Positions 25,865 through 33,271 of a stretch of 64,000 nucleotides of DNA are shown here, one piece after another (the first letter of the stretch is position 1; each line of letters starts with the position of its first letter). Position numbers and translations under genes: made by a program. The stretch comes from CAIKMD01 sp963702925 (GTDB taxonomy: Bacteria > Pseudomonadota > Alphaproteobacteria > ATCC43930 > CGMCC-115725): positions 2,356,001 through 2,420,000 of the forward strand of contig OY969771.1 in assembly GCA_963702925.1 (NCBI GenBank). The letters run 5' to 3'. The notes beneath the pieces were generated by a model. The model saw only the letters and a list, made by a program, of their open reading frames with translations. It was not told the origin of the DNA and did not search any database.

Positions 25865-26362
25865 CTAGCGTGGTTTCGCCAAACGTTGGCGCATCACCCA
25901 AGGCCGATTGTCCGGCGCATTCTGGTAGAACACGTCGAACTCGCCGAACGCTTTGGCCCAGTCTTCTTTGATCGCGCGATCATCAACAAAGAAAGTATTA
26001 AAGCCGCAGCGGCGCATGAAGAGAAGCTGGTCGCGCAGAACATTGCCCGATGCGCGCAATTCGCCGTGATAGCGGTGACGCGAACGCAAGAGCCGCGCCT
26101 GCGAATAGGCGCGCCCGTCGGTGAATTTCGGGAAGTGCAGCACGATGAGATCGAAGCGCGCGAGATCGGATGCGATCTCTTCGGGCGCCGCGTCGTTCGG
26201 CAAGCGCAGGCCGAGCTTTCCCGGACGGGCCCGCAACGATTCGCGCTGCTTTTTCCAGCGCGCGAGCGAGACGGTCACCGGAACATCGTCGGGGGCCGCT
26301 TCCTCATCCTCGAGATGACGCCAGTCATCCTCGCGGAGACTGCCGTCCTCAACGAGCAGCAT
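25865..26362 (-). CDS. DUF934 domain-containing protein
   Basis: A 165-residue DUF934 protein, a family nearly always encoded beside sulfite or nitrite reductase in proteobacteria. Features include LRLPNDAAPEEIASDLARFD, LIVLHFPKFTDGRAYSQARLLR and ELRASGNVLRDQLLFMRRCGF. The start ATG 26362 overlaps the reductase end by 14 bases; the longer in-frame ATG at 26422 would overlap it by 74 bases and is less likely. The biochemical role is unassigned. The usual partner cysH is not in the window. Confidence 0.9.
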   Translation of the reverse strand: MLLVEDGSLREDDWRHLEDEEAAPDDVPVTVSLARWKKQRESLRARPGKLGLRLPNDAAPEEIASDLARFDLIVLHFPKFTDGRAYSQARLLRSRHRYHGELRASGNVLRDQLLFMRRCGFNTFFVDDRAIKEDWAKAFGEFDVFYQNAPDNRPWVMRQRLAKPR

Positions 26363-27998
26363 AGAGGGCTTCTTTGAAGGGCGCGGCGCCGACGCGCCGA
26401 TAGGTTTCGGGGAAGCGCTCATCGCCTTGGCGCAAGCGCTTATAGACGCCGATCAGCTTGTCGATCGCCGGGGTGACATCGTCGCTCTTCACCGCCGGGC
26501 CGATGATCGCGCCGATCGCGGCGTGGTCGCCGGCATCGCCGCCCAAGGTAATCTGATAGACCTCTTCGCCGTTCTTATCGACGCCGAGAATGCCGATATG
26601 GCCCAGATGGTGATGGCCGCACGCATTGATGCAGCCCGAGATCTTGATATTGAACCGGCCGATCTCGTCCTCGTGCTCCGCCAAATGCCGCGCCAGACGC
26701 TGGGCGACGGGAATCGAGCGCGCCGTGGCGAGGCTGCAATAATCCATGCCCGGGCAGCAAATAATGTCGCTTGCGAGCCCGATATTGGACGAGCCGAGCC
26801 CGGCCGTTTCAAGGCGCTGCCACAGGCCGAACAGCGCATCGCGCCGCACATGCGGCAGGACCAGGTTTTGCTCGTAGGCGACGCGGATCTCGCCGAAGCT
26901 CAACTCGTCCGCCAGGGCGGCAACCAGCTCCATCTGCTCGCTGCTGCAGTCGCCGGGCGTCTCGCCGGGCGGCTTGAGCGAGATGGTGACGACCGCGTGG
27001 CCGGGAATCTTGTGCGCCGAGACATTGTGCTTCATCCAGCGCGCAAAGGCGGGGTTGGCGGCGCTGGCGCGCGCGACCAAGGTTTCGTCCCAAGGTGCCC
27101 GATTGTAAGGCGGCGGCGCGAAGGCAGTCGCAATCTCGCTGATGTAGGAATCGGGCAAAGCGGCCTCGGCCCGGTCCGATGCCTTCCATTCCTCGTCGAC
27201 TTCCGCGCTGAACTTCGCCGCGCCGAGACTCTGCACCAGGATCTTGATGCGCGATTTATAGAGATTGTCGCGCCGCCCATAGCGGTTATAGACGCGCAGC
27301 ACGGCCTCGAGATACGAGAACAGATCGCGCCGCGGCACGAAGGGATTGATGGTTTGCGCCAAGAGCGGCGTGCGGCCCAGCCCGCCGCCCACCATCACCT
27401 CGAACCCAACCTCGCCCTTCTCGTTGCGGCGCAGATAGAGCCCGAGATCGTGCATCTTCACCGCCGCGCGATCTTCCTTCGCCACCGATACCGCGATCTT
27501 GAATTTGCGCGGCAGGAACGAGAATTCGGGGTGCAAGGTCGACCATTGCCGGATGATTTCGGCGTAAGGCCGCGGATCCTCGATCTCATCCGCCGCCGCG
27601 CCGGCAAACGGATCGGTCGTGATGTTGCGGAATGAATTGCCGCTGGTTTGGATCGCGTGCATCTCGACGCTGGCCAGCTCGGCCAGAATGTCCGGCGTCT
27701 CTTCGAGCTTGATCCAATGCAGCTGAAGATTTTGCCGCGTCGTGAAATGACCGTAGCCGCGGTCATAGCGGCGCGCGATATGGGCGAGCTTGCGAAGCTG
27801 TGTCGAATTCAACGCGCCATAGGGGATGGCGATGCGCAGCATATAGGCGTGGAGCTGCAAGTAGAGCCCGTTCATCAGGCGTAACGGGCGGAACTCGTCT
27901 TCGCTCAATTGTCCCGACAGGCGCCGACGTACCTGGTCGCGATATTGCGCGACGCGCTCGTCAACAAACCGATGGTCGAAATCGTCGTAGCGATACAC
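26349..27998 (-). CDS. cysI: sulfite reductase hemoprotein (nitrite/sulfite reductase family)
   Basis: A 549-residue siroheme/4Fe-4S reductase catalysing six-electron reduction of sulfite to sulfide. Two ferredoxin-like halves are visible: the N-terminal FRPLRLMNGLYLQLHAYMLR and RRYDRGYGHFTTRQNLQLHW, and cluster-ligand motifs CCPGMDYCS and SGCINACGHHHLG. GTG 27998 is preferred: it lies five bases after the DUF2849 stop behind AGAGG, and relatives begin (M)YRYDxFD. Nitrite reductase is the alternative, but DUF2849/DUF934 context favours assimilatory sulfite reduction. Confidence 0.9.
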   Translation of the reverse strand: MYRYDDFDHRFVDERVAQYRDQVRRRLSGQLSEDEFRPLRLMNGLYLQLHAYMLRIAIPYGALNSTQLRKLAHIARRYDRGYGHFTTRQNLQLHWIKLEETPDILAELASVEMHAIQTSGNSFRNITTDPFAGAAADEIEDPRPYAEIIRQWSTLHPEFSFLPRKFKIAVSVAKEDRAAVKMHDLGLYLRRNEKGEVGFEVMVGGGLGRTPLLAQTINPFVPRRDLFSYLEAVLRVYNRYGRRDNLYKSRIKILVQSLGAAKFSAEVDEEWKASDRAEAALPDSYISEIATAFAPPPYNRAPWDETLVARASAANPAFARWMKHNVSAHKIPGHAVVTISLKPPGETPGDCSSEQMELVAALADELSFGEIRVAYEQNLVLPHVRRDALFGLWQRLETAGLGSSNIGLASDIICCPGMDYCSLATARSIPVAQRLARHLAEHEDEIGRFNIKISGCINACGHHHLGHIGILGVDKNGEEVYQITLGGDAGDHAAIGAIIGPAVKSDDVTPAIDKLIGVYKRLRQGDERFPETYRRVGAAPFKEALYAAR

Positions 27999-28002
27999 CG
28001 TC

Positions 28003-28311
28003 TTAGCCTCTTTCGCCGGGGGCTTCCGATAGGGCCCGATGCCCAACCATCGGACCGGTTGTCGGACCGGAAGCGCGGATACGGTCGCGCAAACTGATCG
28101 GGCGGAGATGGGTTCCCTCCCGGACCGCTTCGATCAATACCGCTCCCACCGCCGCAAGCGGTATCGGGCCCGCGAGCGCTTCGGCCAGCAGCGCCTCGGC
28201 TTTATCGTCAGCGACGAGAACGGCATCGTCGATCGCGGGCGACCAATTGCCGGCACCGGCAAAATACACGACCGCGCCGTCACGGAGCCGGTTACCGGTT
28301 ACAAGCTGCAT
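28003..28311 (-). CDS. DUF2849 domain-containing protein
   Basis: A 102-residue protein opening MQLVTGNRLRDGAVVYFAGA and ending with LRPISLRDRIRASGPT, the DUF2849 pattern. This family typically precedes cysI in alphaproteobacteria. It sits 35 bases after the peroxiredoxin gene and five bases before the cysI start, so is co-transcribed. Function unknown; possibly an accessory of sulfite reductase. ATG 28311 is preferred to a longer in-frame extension that overlaps the peroxiredoxin. Confidence 0.88.
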   Translation of the reverse strand: MQLVTGNRLRDGAVVYFAGAGNWSPAIDDAVLVADDKAEALLAEALAGPIPLAAVGAVLIEAVREGTHLRPISLRDRIRASGPTTGPMVGHRALSEAPGERG

Positions 28312-28346
28312 CGTTGCGTTGATCCTTGCCTGCCGCGCCAGTGAGC

Positions 28347-29003
28347 TCAGGGTTGTGGCGTCAGCCGGAGATAGGGTTTCAAAGTCTTGAAACCCTTTGG
28401 GAAGCGCTGCTTGGCTTCCTCGTCGCTCACCGCGGTCGTGATGATCACGTCGTCGCCCTGCTTCCAATTTGCCGGGGTCGCCACTTTATGCTGGTCGGTC
28501 AGTTGAAGCGAGTCGATAACGCGCAAAATCTCGTCGAAATTGCGCCCGGTCGCCATCGGATAGACGAGAATGAGGCGGATCTTCTTGTCGGGCGCGATGA
28601 CGAAGACGTTGCGCACCGTCTGATTGTCGGCGGGCGTGCGCTTGGCAGCGTCGCCCGATGCCGCGGCAGGCAGCATGCCGTAAAGTTTCGACACCTTCAG
28701 ATCGGCGTCGGCGATGATGGGATAGTTCGGCGCGACGCCTTGGGTTTCCCGAATGTCGTTTGCCCAACGCGTATGATCGGTTGCCGAATCGACCGATAGG
28801 CCGATGACCTTCACGCCGCGCTTGTCGAACTCGCCTTTGAGCTTTGCCACGGTGCCCAATTCAGTCGTGCAGACGGGCGTGAAATCCTTGGGATGGGAGA
28901 ACAAAACGACCCATGAATTTCCGGCCCATTCGTGGAAATGCAGCGGTCCTTGCGAGGATTCCTGTGTGAAGTCGGGCGCAATGTCGCCGAGTGACAGGGT
29001 CAT
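28347..29003 (-). CDS. 1-Cys peroxiredoxin (Prx6 subfamily)
   Basis: A 218-residue peroxiredoxin of the Prx6 type, reducing hydroperoxides. The peroxidatic Cys45 lies in SHPKDFTPVCTTELG. No other cysteine is visible in the protein, so it is a 1-Cys enzyme needing an external thiol. The long C-terminal domain with LILVYPMATGRNFDEILRV is characteristic. Its start overlaps the siroheme-synthase-like gene by four bases. Its presence inside a sulfite-reductase operon is unusual and may reflect oxidative control of sulfur assimilation (inference). Confidence 0.94.
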   Translation of the reverse strand: MTLSLGDIAPDFTQESSQGPLHFHEWAGNSWVVLFSHPKDFTPVCTTELGTVAKLKGEFDKRGVKVIGLSVDSATDHTRWANDIRETQGVAPNYPIIADADLKVSKLYGMLPAAASGDAAKRTPADNQTVRNVFVIAPDKKIRLILVYPMATGRNFDEILRVIDSLQLTDQHKVATPANWKQGDDVIITTAVSDEEAKQRFPKGFKTLKPYLRLTPQP

Positions 29004-29623
29004 GGTCCACCTCCTGGTTTGTTGAGCGCGCGCTCGCGATCATTGGCCGCTCGACGGCTGTGCGGTTTCAGCCAGCCGGAATGAGCGATTCGCGATGCCG
29101 TCAATTGTCGGATCGAGTCAAGCGCTGCGCCGCTATCGCGCCACCGCCGTCTTATGGCGCGCAGCTGGTCGACTCTGCCTTGCCATTCCGGGCCGAGAAT
29201 CCCGCCGATAAATTGTCTAAGCTCGGCCGCAAGACTTGGCGACGCGCCATTGGTCGAGATCGCAACCGTCAGGTCGCCGCGTCGTAAGATTGCCGGCGCC
29301 TGCATATCGCTCAAGGTTGGAACATCCTCGACATGGACGAGCGCGCCGGCGCGGCGCGCGGCCTCGGCCAATCTGGCGGACTCCGGCGCCGGCAAGTCAG
29401 CGATGAAGACGAGATGCATGCCGACCAAATCCGTCGCGTTTGGCCAACAGCGCTCGAGCCGTTCAGCCGCCGCCGCGGCGAGTTCGGGCGACGGCGTCGC
29501 CGAAAACACACGCAAGGAGACGGCTCCAGCGTCGTCGAGCCACGCTAAACGGCGCATAGCGGGCGAGCCCGTGCCGATCAGAACGAGGCGCAGCCGCGCG
29601 AGCTCTATCGAAAGCGGCAACAT
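29000..29623 (-). CDS. precorrin-2 dehydrogenase/sirohydrochlorin ferrochelatase-type protein (CysG N-terminal domain)
   Basis: A 207-residue protein matching the N-terminal siroheme synthase domain (Met8p/CysG N), which makes sirohydrochlorin and siroheme from precorrin-2. The Rossmann loop is at LVLIGTGSPAMRR, then the LVFIADLPAP region and DLTVAISTNGASPSLA with the ARLIR-like downstream helix. The methyltransferase (CobA/SUMT) half of CysG is absent, so uroporphyrinogen methylation must come from elsewhere. It heads the sulfur operon (cysG-N, prx, DUF2849, cysI, DUF934). Confidence 0.85.
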   Translation of the reverse strand: MLPLSIELARLRLVLIGTGSPAMRRLAWLDDAGAVSLRVFSATPSPELAAAAAERLERCWPNATDLVGMHLVFIADLPAPESARLAEAARRAGALVHVEDVPTLSDMQAPAILRRGDLTVAISTNGASPSLAAELRQFIGGILGPEWQGRVDQLRAIRRRWRDSGAALDSIRQLTASRIAHSGWLKPHSRRAANDRERALNKPGGGP

Positions 29624-29639
29624 CGAGGTCTTCCGTCGC

Positions 29640-29850
29640 TGGCTTGAAATGGGAATGTGATACTAATCTATTTAACGCAAAAATCTACCTCAATATCATA
29701 AATCAACATTATTTTGATGTATTAATTGGCCGCGCGCCCGGTGCCATCGAAATAATATATTTTGTATCAATAGCTTAGTTCTATATTTTTGAGTTTTTCC
29801 GCGACCCCGATCGGGGAAAATCTGCTGCGCCAATTCAGCGCGCGCTTTAT
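29640..29850. promoter_or_regulatory. AT-rich divergent intergenic region between siroheme gene and tam
   Basis: This stretch is distinctly AT-rich, especially around 29655-29800, compared with the GC-rich surroundings, and it separates the minus-strand sulfur operon from tam. ATCAA and TTGAT half-sites (about 29700-29720) could form an operator. Promoters for both directions are expected here, but no single -35/-10 pair stands out. Confidence 0.35.
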
Positions 29851-29862
29851 GGTGGCGCTGCG

Positions 29863-30663
29863 ATGGTATGGAATCCACAGCAATATCTGAGGTTCGGCGG
29901 CGAAAGGCAGCGGCCGGGTTTCGATCTCTTGGCCCAGATCGGCGATCTGCCGCCCGGCCCGATCTACGATCTCGGTTGCGGTACGGGTATCCATGCGCGG
30001 GCGCTCGCCGAGCGTTGGCCCGATCGCCGCGTTACCGGCATCGACAGCTCGGCAGACATGCTGCGGGAAGCCGGCCAGACGCCTTGCGTGGTTCAATGGG
30101 AAGAAGTGGATATCGCCGCGTGGCGGCCGCCGCAAAAAGCCGCCCTGCTCTTTTCCAACGCGACGTTGCATTGGCTCGGCCGGCATGAGCGGCTTTTCCC
30201 GCGGCTTTTGAGTGAGCTGGCGCCGCACGGTGTCTTGGCGGTGCAAATGCCGCGGAACTTTGATAGCCCGTCGCAAACCCTGCTGCGAGAGACCGCGCAA
30301 TCGGGCGTGTGGGCCAAGACTTTGGCACCGCTCTTCGATCCCGACACGACGGTGCCATCGCTGTTGCGGCCGGATCCGGTGTGCCCGCCGGAATTCTATT
30401 ACGATCTGCTCGCGCCTTTGGCCGCGGGCGGCATCGACCTCTGGGAAACCGAATACGTTCATCAGCTCGAGGGCGAGGATGCGGTGCTCGAATGGATGCG
30501 CGGCACGACGTTGCGGCCGGTGCTCGACGCGCTCGATGCCGGCGCAGCCGAAGATTTTCTCGCGGCTTACCGGCTAAAGCTGCGTGCGGCCTTTCCGCGC
30601 CGCGGCGACGGCAAGACCTTGTTGAAATTCCGCCGCCTGTTTCTGGTGGCGCGGGCGATCTAG
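29863..30663 (+). CDS. tam: trans-aconitate 2-methyltransferase
   Basis: A 266-residue SAM-dependent methyltransferase. The opening WNPQQYLRFGGERQRPGFDLL and SAM motif I YDLGCGTG (about 34-42) match Tam, as do FSNATLHWL and QMPRNFDSPSQ. The family methylates trans-aconitate, relieving inhibition of aconitase. Length is near the E. coli enzyme. It begins a plus-strand group with the EVE and Rieske genes. Confidence 0.93.
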   Translation: MVWNPQQYLRFGGERQRPGFDLLAQIGDLPPGPIYDLGCGTGIHARALAERWPDRRVTGIDSSADMLREAGQTPCVVQWEEVDIAAWRPPQKAALLFSNATLHWLGRHERLFPRLLSELAPHGVLAVQMPRNFDSPSQTLLRETAQSGVWAKTLAPLFDPDTTVPSLLRPDPVCPPEFYYDLLAPLAAGGIDLWETEYVHQLEGEDAVLEWMRGTTLRPVLDALDAGAAEDFLAAYRLKLRAAFPRRGDGKTLLKFRRLFLVARAI

Positions 30664-30675
30664 TCGGGAGGGGGC

Positions 30676-31089
30676 ATGGCTTATTGGCTTATGAAATCGG
30701 AGCCCAGCGCGTATTCCTGGGATCAATTGGTGAAGGACGGACGCACCCATTGGAGCGGCGTGCGCAATTTCCAAGCCGCCAATAATTTGAAGGCGATGAA
30801 GCCGGGCGACCGCGCCTTCTTCTATCACTCGAATGAAGGGCTGGCGATCGTCGGCATCATGGAAATCGTGAAGGCCGCCTATCCCGATCCCAGCGATAAA
30901 AGCGGAAAATTCGTCATGGTCGATGTGAAGCCGGTCACTTCGGTCAAGACGCCGGTGATGCTCGCTGCGATCAAGGCGGAAGCCAAGCTCAAGGAGCTCG
31001 CGCTGGTGCGCCAAGGACGGCTTTCCGTCTCCCCGGTTGGCGCCGAGGAATGGAAGCTCATTTGCAAGATGGCCGGCGTCAAGGCGTGA
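30676..31089 (+). CDS. EVE domain-containing protein
   Basis: A 137-residue EVE (PUA-like) protein. The N-terminus AYWLMKSEPSAYSWDQLVKD and GVRNFQAANNLKAMKPGD, plus FFYHSNEGLAIVGIMEIVK, are textbook EVE features. EVE domains read modified bases such as 5-methylcytosine or recognise tRNA. It follows tam by 12 bases and its TGA overlaps the GTG of the Rieske gene (GTGA), so the trio is an operon. Confidence 0.95.
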   Translation: MAYWLMKSEPSAYSWDQLVKDGRTHWSGVRNFQAANNLKAMKPGDRAFFYHSNEGLAIVGIMEIVKAAYPDPSDKSGKFVMVDVKPVTSVKTPVMLAAIKAEAKLKELALVRQGRLSVSPVGAEEWKLICKMAGVKA

Positions 31090-31424
31090 CGGCGCGCGCA
31101 CTATGCGCGGCGCGTGACGTCGTCGAGGGCGCGGGCAAAGGTTTCGTATTCGGCGCCGGCACCGAGCGCGAAGCGATCTTCGTCATTCGCTGGAAGGGCG
31201 CGCTTTACGCTTATCGCAACCAATGTCCGCATGTCGGTACGCCGCTCGATTGGCCGGAGGACCGGTTTTTCGACAGTGCGCACGAATATCTGATGTGCGG
31301 CACGCATGGCGCGGTATTCCGGCCGGAGGATGGAATCTGCATCGACGGGCCTTGCGCTGGAAACGCGCTGGCGCCGGTCGCGATCCTTGTTGCCGATGGC
31401 GAGATCTTCCTCGCCGAGAGCTAG
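31086..31424 (+). CDS. Rieske [2Fe-2S] domain protein
   Basis: A 112-residue soluble Rieske ferredoxin. The cluster motif is C47-P-H49...C71-G-T-H74 (C-x-H-x21-C-x2-H). It starts at GTG 31086, overlapping the EVE stop by four bases. No TM segment or signal is present. It resembles small Rieske ferredoxins of the nitrite-reductase small subunit or dioxygenase type. Its partner is not identified; the dioxygenase at 8-9.7 kb lacks its own ferredoxin, but a link is speculative. Confidence 0.88.
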   Translation: MTARALCAARDVVEGAGKGFVFGAGTEREAIFVIRWKGALYAYRNQCPHVGTPLDWPEDRFFDSAHEYLMCGTHGAVFRPEDGICIDGPCAGNALAPVAILVADGEIFLAES

Positions 31425-31498
31425 AACATTTTCCGCCGAAGTATGCCGCGGCTCGCGGCAGAAAATGCGACAAAATCAATGAATCGAGAGCGCGATCT

Positions 31499-31524
31499 AT
31501 AGCGGGAGAAACGAAACCCGCTAT
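31499..31524. terminator. hairpin between convergent Rieske and hss genes
   Basis: ATAGCGGG (31499-31506) pairs with CCCGCTAT (31517-31524) around a ten-base AGAAACGAAA loop. It sits just after the hss stop side, between the convergent genes. A second small stem GCCGCG-GCT-CGCGGC lies at 31445-31459. Neither has a strong U-tract. Confidence 0.45.
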
Positions 31525-31528
31525 CGCC

Positions 31529-32944
31529 TCAGGTCACCCGGAAATTCTTGAATTGCCAGGGATCGCCCTTGTCGAGGTCTTCAGGGAAGAGCCGCTCGCG
31601 GTCCATGAGCGGCGTCCAATCGCTGTATTCGCCAACGACCTTGCCCAAATAGGGGCGGCAGATCTCGATAATGCGCTCGTGGTCCATCTCGTCCGGCTCG
31701 ACGATGCCGCGGGCGGGATTCTCAAGCGCCCAAATCATGCCGGCGAGGGCTGCCGACGTCACCTGCAGCGAAGTCGCGTTGTTGAAGCGCGCCAGCCGCC
31801 GCGCTTCTTCCACCGATAGGCGCGAGCCATACCAGTAGGCGCCTTTGGCGTGTCCCATGAGCAAAACGCCCAACTCGTCGATGCCGTGCTCGATTTCGTC
31901 CATGATGAGGCGCTTGGTTTCCTGCAAGCGGAAATTCTTGCCCCAGAGCTCGTGCATCGACAGCACCGCATCGTCGCACGGGTGATAGGCGTAATGAACC
32001 GTCGGGCGATAGCGCACGGCGTTGCCGTCGCGCACGGTCAGATAATCCGCGATCGAGATCGCCTCGCCATGGGTGATCAGAAAGCCATGGTAAGGCCCTT
32101 CGAGCGGCGTCCAACTCCTCACGCGCGTCGCGGCGCCCGGCCGATTCAGATAGATCGCCGCGCCGCAGCCGAATTCGTGGCGCCCGCCATCGGCGGGAAA
32201 AGAATGCTCATGCGTGCCCCAGCCGAGCTCCGCTGGCTGCATGCCTTCGGCGACGAAGCCGTCAATCGACCAGGTGTTGACGAACTCGCCCGGCTGTTTT
32301 GGAATCCGCGAAATCTGCGTATCGCGCTCGGCGATGTGAATGACCTTGACGCCGAGCTCGGCCGCGAGCGTCGCCCATTCGGCTCGGCTTTTGGGCGCGG
32401 CTTGCAGATTCGACTCCTCGGCGAGATCGAGCAGCGCCACTTTCAGGAAATGCGACACGAGGCCGGGATTGGCGCCATGCGTCAAGACGGCAGTCGGGCT
32501 GCCAGGGTTCTTGTCGCGCAGCGCCAATGCTTTATCGCGAATCGCATAATTGGAGCGCATCGACGGCGTCAGATCGGGATCCGTATACCCGCCGGGCCAG
32601 GGCTCGATGCAGGTGTCGAGATAAAGCGCGCCCTTGCTGCGGCACAGCTCGAAGAGCGCGATGCTCGAAACCTCGACCGACACGTTGAGCAGGAAATCGC
32701 CGGGCCCCACCAGCGGATCGAGCACGGCAGCGTAATTTTGCTCGGTCAGCGGCTCGATCACGAAACGAACGCCAAGATCCTTGGCTTCCTTCTGACCGCG
32801 ATCTTCCGCCGTGATGATGGTCACCTGCGCGGGTTTCAGGTCGATATGCCGCAGAATGAGCGGCAGGACGCCTTGACCGATGCTGCCAAAGCCGACGATG
32901 ACCAAACGGCCGCGGAATTTGAGATATTTCGTGGTGCGTGCCAT
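31529..32944 (-). CDS. hss: homospermidine synthase
   Basis: A 471-residue NAD-dependent homospermidine synthase, which makes sym-homospermidine from two putrescines. The NAD-binding region near the N-terminus reads LVIVGFGSIGQGVLPLILRH, with further family motifs THGANPGLVSHFLK, WSIDGFVAEGMQPAELGWGTHE and GHAKGAYWYGSRLS. Full length and intact. Homospermidine replaces spermidine in many alphaproteobacteria. The convergent downstream hairpin supports a separate transcription unit. Confidence 0.95.
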   Translation of the reverse strand: MARTTKYLKFRGRLVIVGFGSIGQGVLPLILRHIDLKPAQVTIITAEDRGQKEAKDLGVRFVIEPLTEQNYAAVLDPLVGPGDFLLNVSVEVSSIALFELCRSKGALYLDTCIEPWPGGYTDPDLTPSMRSNYAIRDKALALRDKNPGSPTAVLTHGANPGLVSHFLKVALLDLAEESNLQAAPKSRAEWATLAAELGVKVIHIAERDTQISRIPKQPGEFVNTWSIDGFVAEGMQPAELGWGTHEHSFPADGGRHEFGCGAAIYLNRPGAATRVRSWTPLEGPYHGFLITHGEAISIADYLTVRDGNAVRYRPTVHYAYHPCDDAVLSMHELWGKNFRLQETKRLIMDEIEHGIDELGVLLMGHAKGAYWYGSRLSVEEARRLARFNNATSLQVTSAALAGMIWALENPARGIVEPDEMDHERIIEICRPYLGKVVGEYSDWTPLMDRERLFPEDLDKGDPWQFKNFRVT

Positions 32945-33095
32945 GACGCATCCGCTCTAAAGGCGCTATGCACTGGAGTCAAGAAGTGTGTTGCACTGCG
33001 GTGTAAGCGGCCGAGAGATTTTTTCGAATCGGTGCAGATGTGCTAGAAAAGAGATGGCAGAATTGTTGCGATACCCGCGACCGGAGGAAGCAGGC

Positions 33096-33251
33096 ATGGC
33101 CGACAATCGCGCGCTGCGCTCGATCATCGATCACATGAAGATCATCGAGGCGTTCGAGCTCCGCGACACCGAGCGGGCCAAGGCGTTGATTCGCCAGCAC
33201 ACGCTCGATCTCGCCGCGCATGTCGAAAAGAACTGGAATTTCTTCGAATAA
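33096..33251 (+). CDS. FCD-domain C-terminal remnant of a GntR-type regulator (mini-ORF)
   Basis: A 51-residue ORF, ATG 33096, preceded by a strong GGAGGA at about 33082-33087. Its sequence, including RALRSIIDHMKIIEAFELRD and AKALIRQHTLDLAAHVEKN, matches only the last two helices of the FCD ligand-binding domain of GntR/FadR-family regulators. No HTH-encoding sequence is visible upstream, so it is either a truncated remnant of the oxalate operon's regulator or an independent mini-protein. It ends 20 bases before oxc. The good ribosome site argues that it may be translated. Confidence 0.6.
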   Translation: MADNRALRSIIDHMKIIEAFELRDTERAKALIRQHTLDLAAHVEKNWNFFE

Positions 33252-33271
33252 CCGATCTCAGGGAGGCAGCG

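Noticed and set aside
25739..26377. Plus-strand ORF with a Cys-rich N-terminus (CPFCGCC)
   Set aside because: It runs antisense to the DUF934 gene and most of it is a shadow; no ribosome site was seen.
28003..28467. Longer 154-residue start for the DUF2849 protein
   Set aside because: The extension overlaps the peroxiredoxin gene and adds no DUF2849 sequence; ATG 28311 gives the family's usual N-terminus.
31445..31459. GCCGCG-GCT-CGCGGC stem as an intrinsic terminator
   Set aside because: The stem is short and no U-run follows; reported only as a minor structure.
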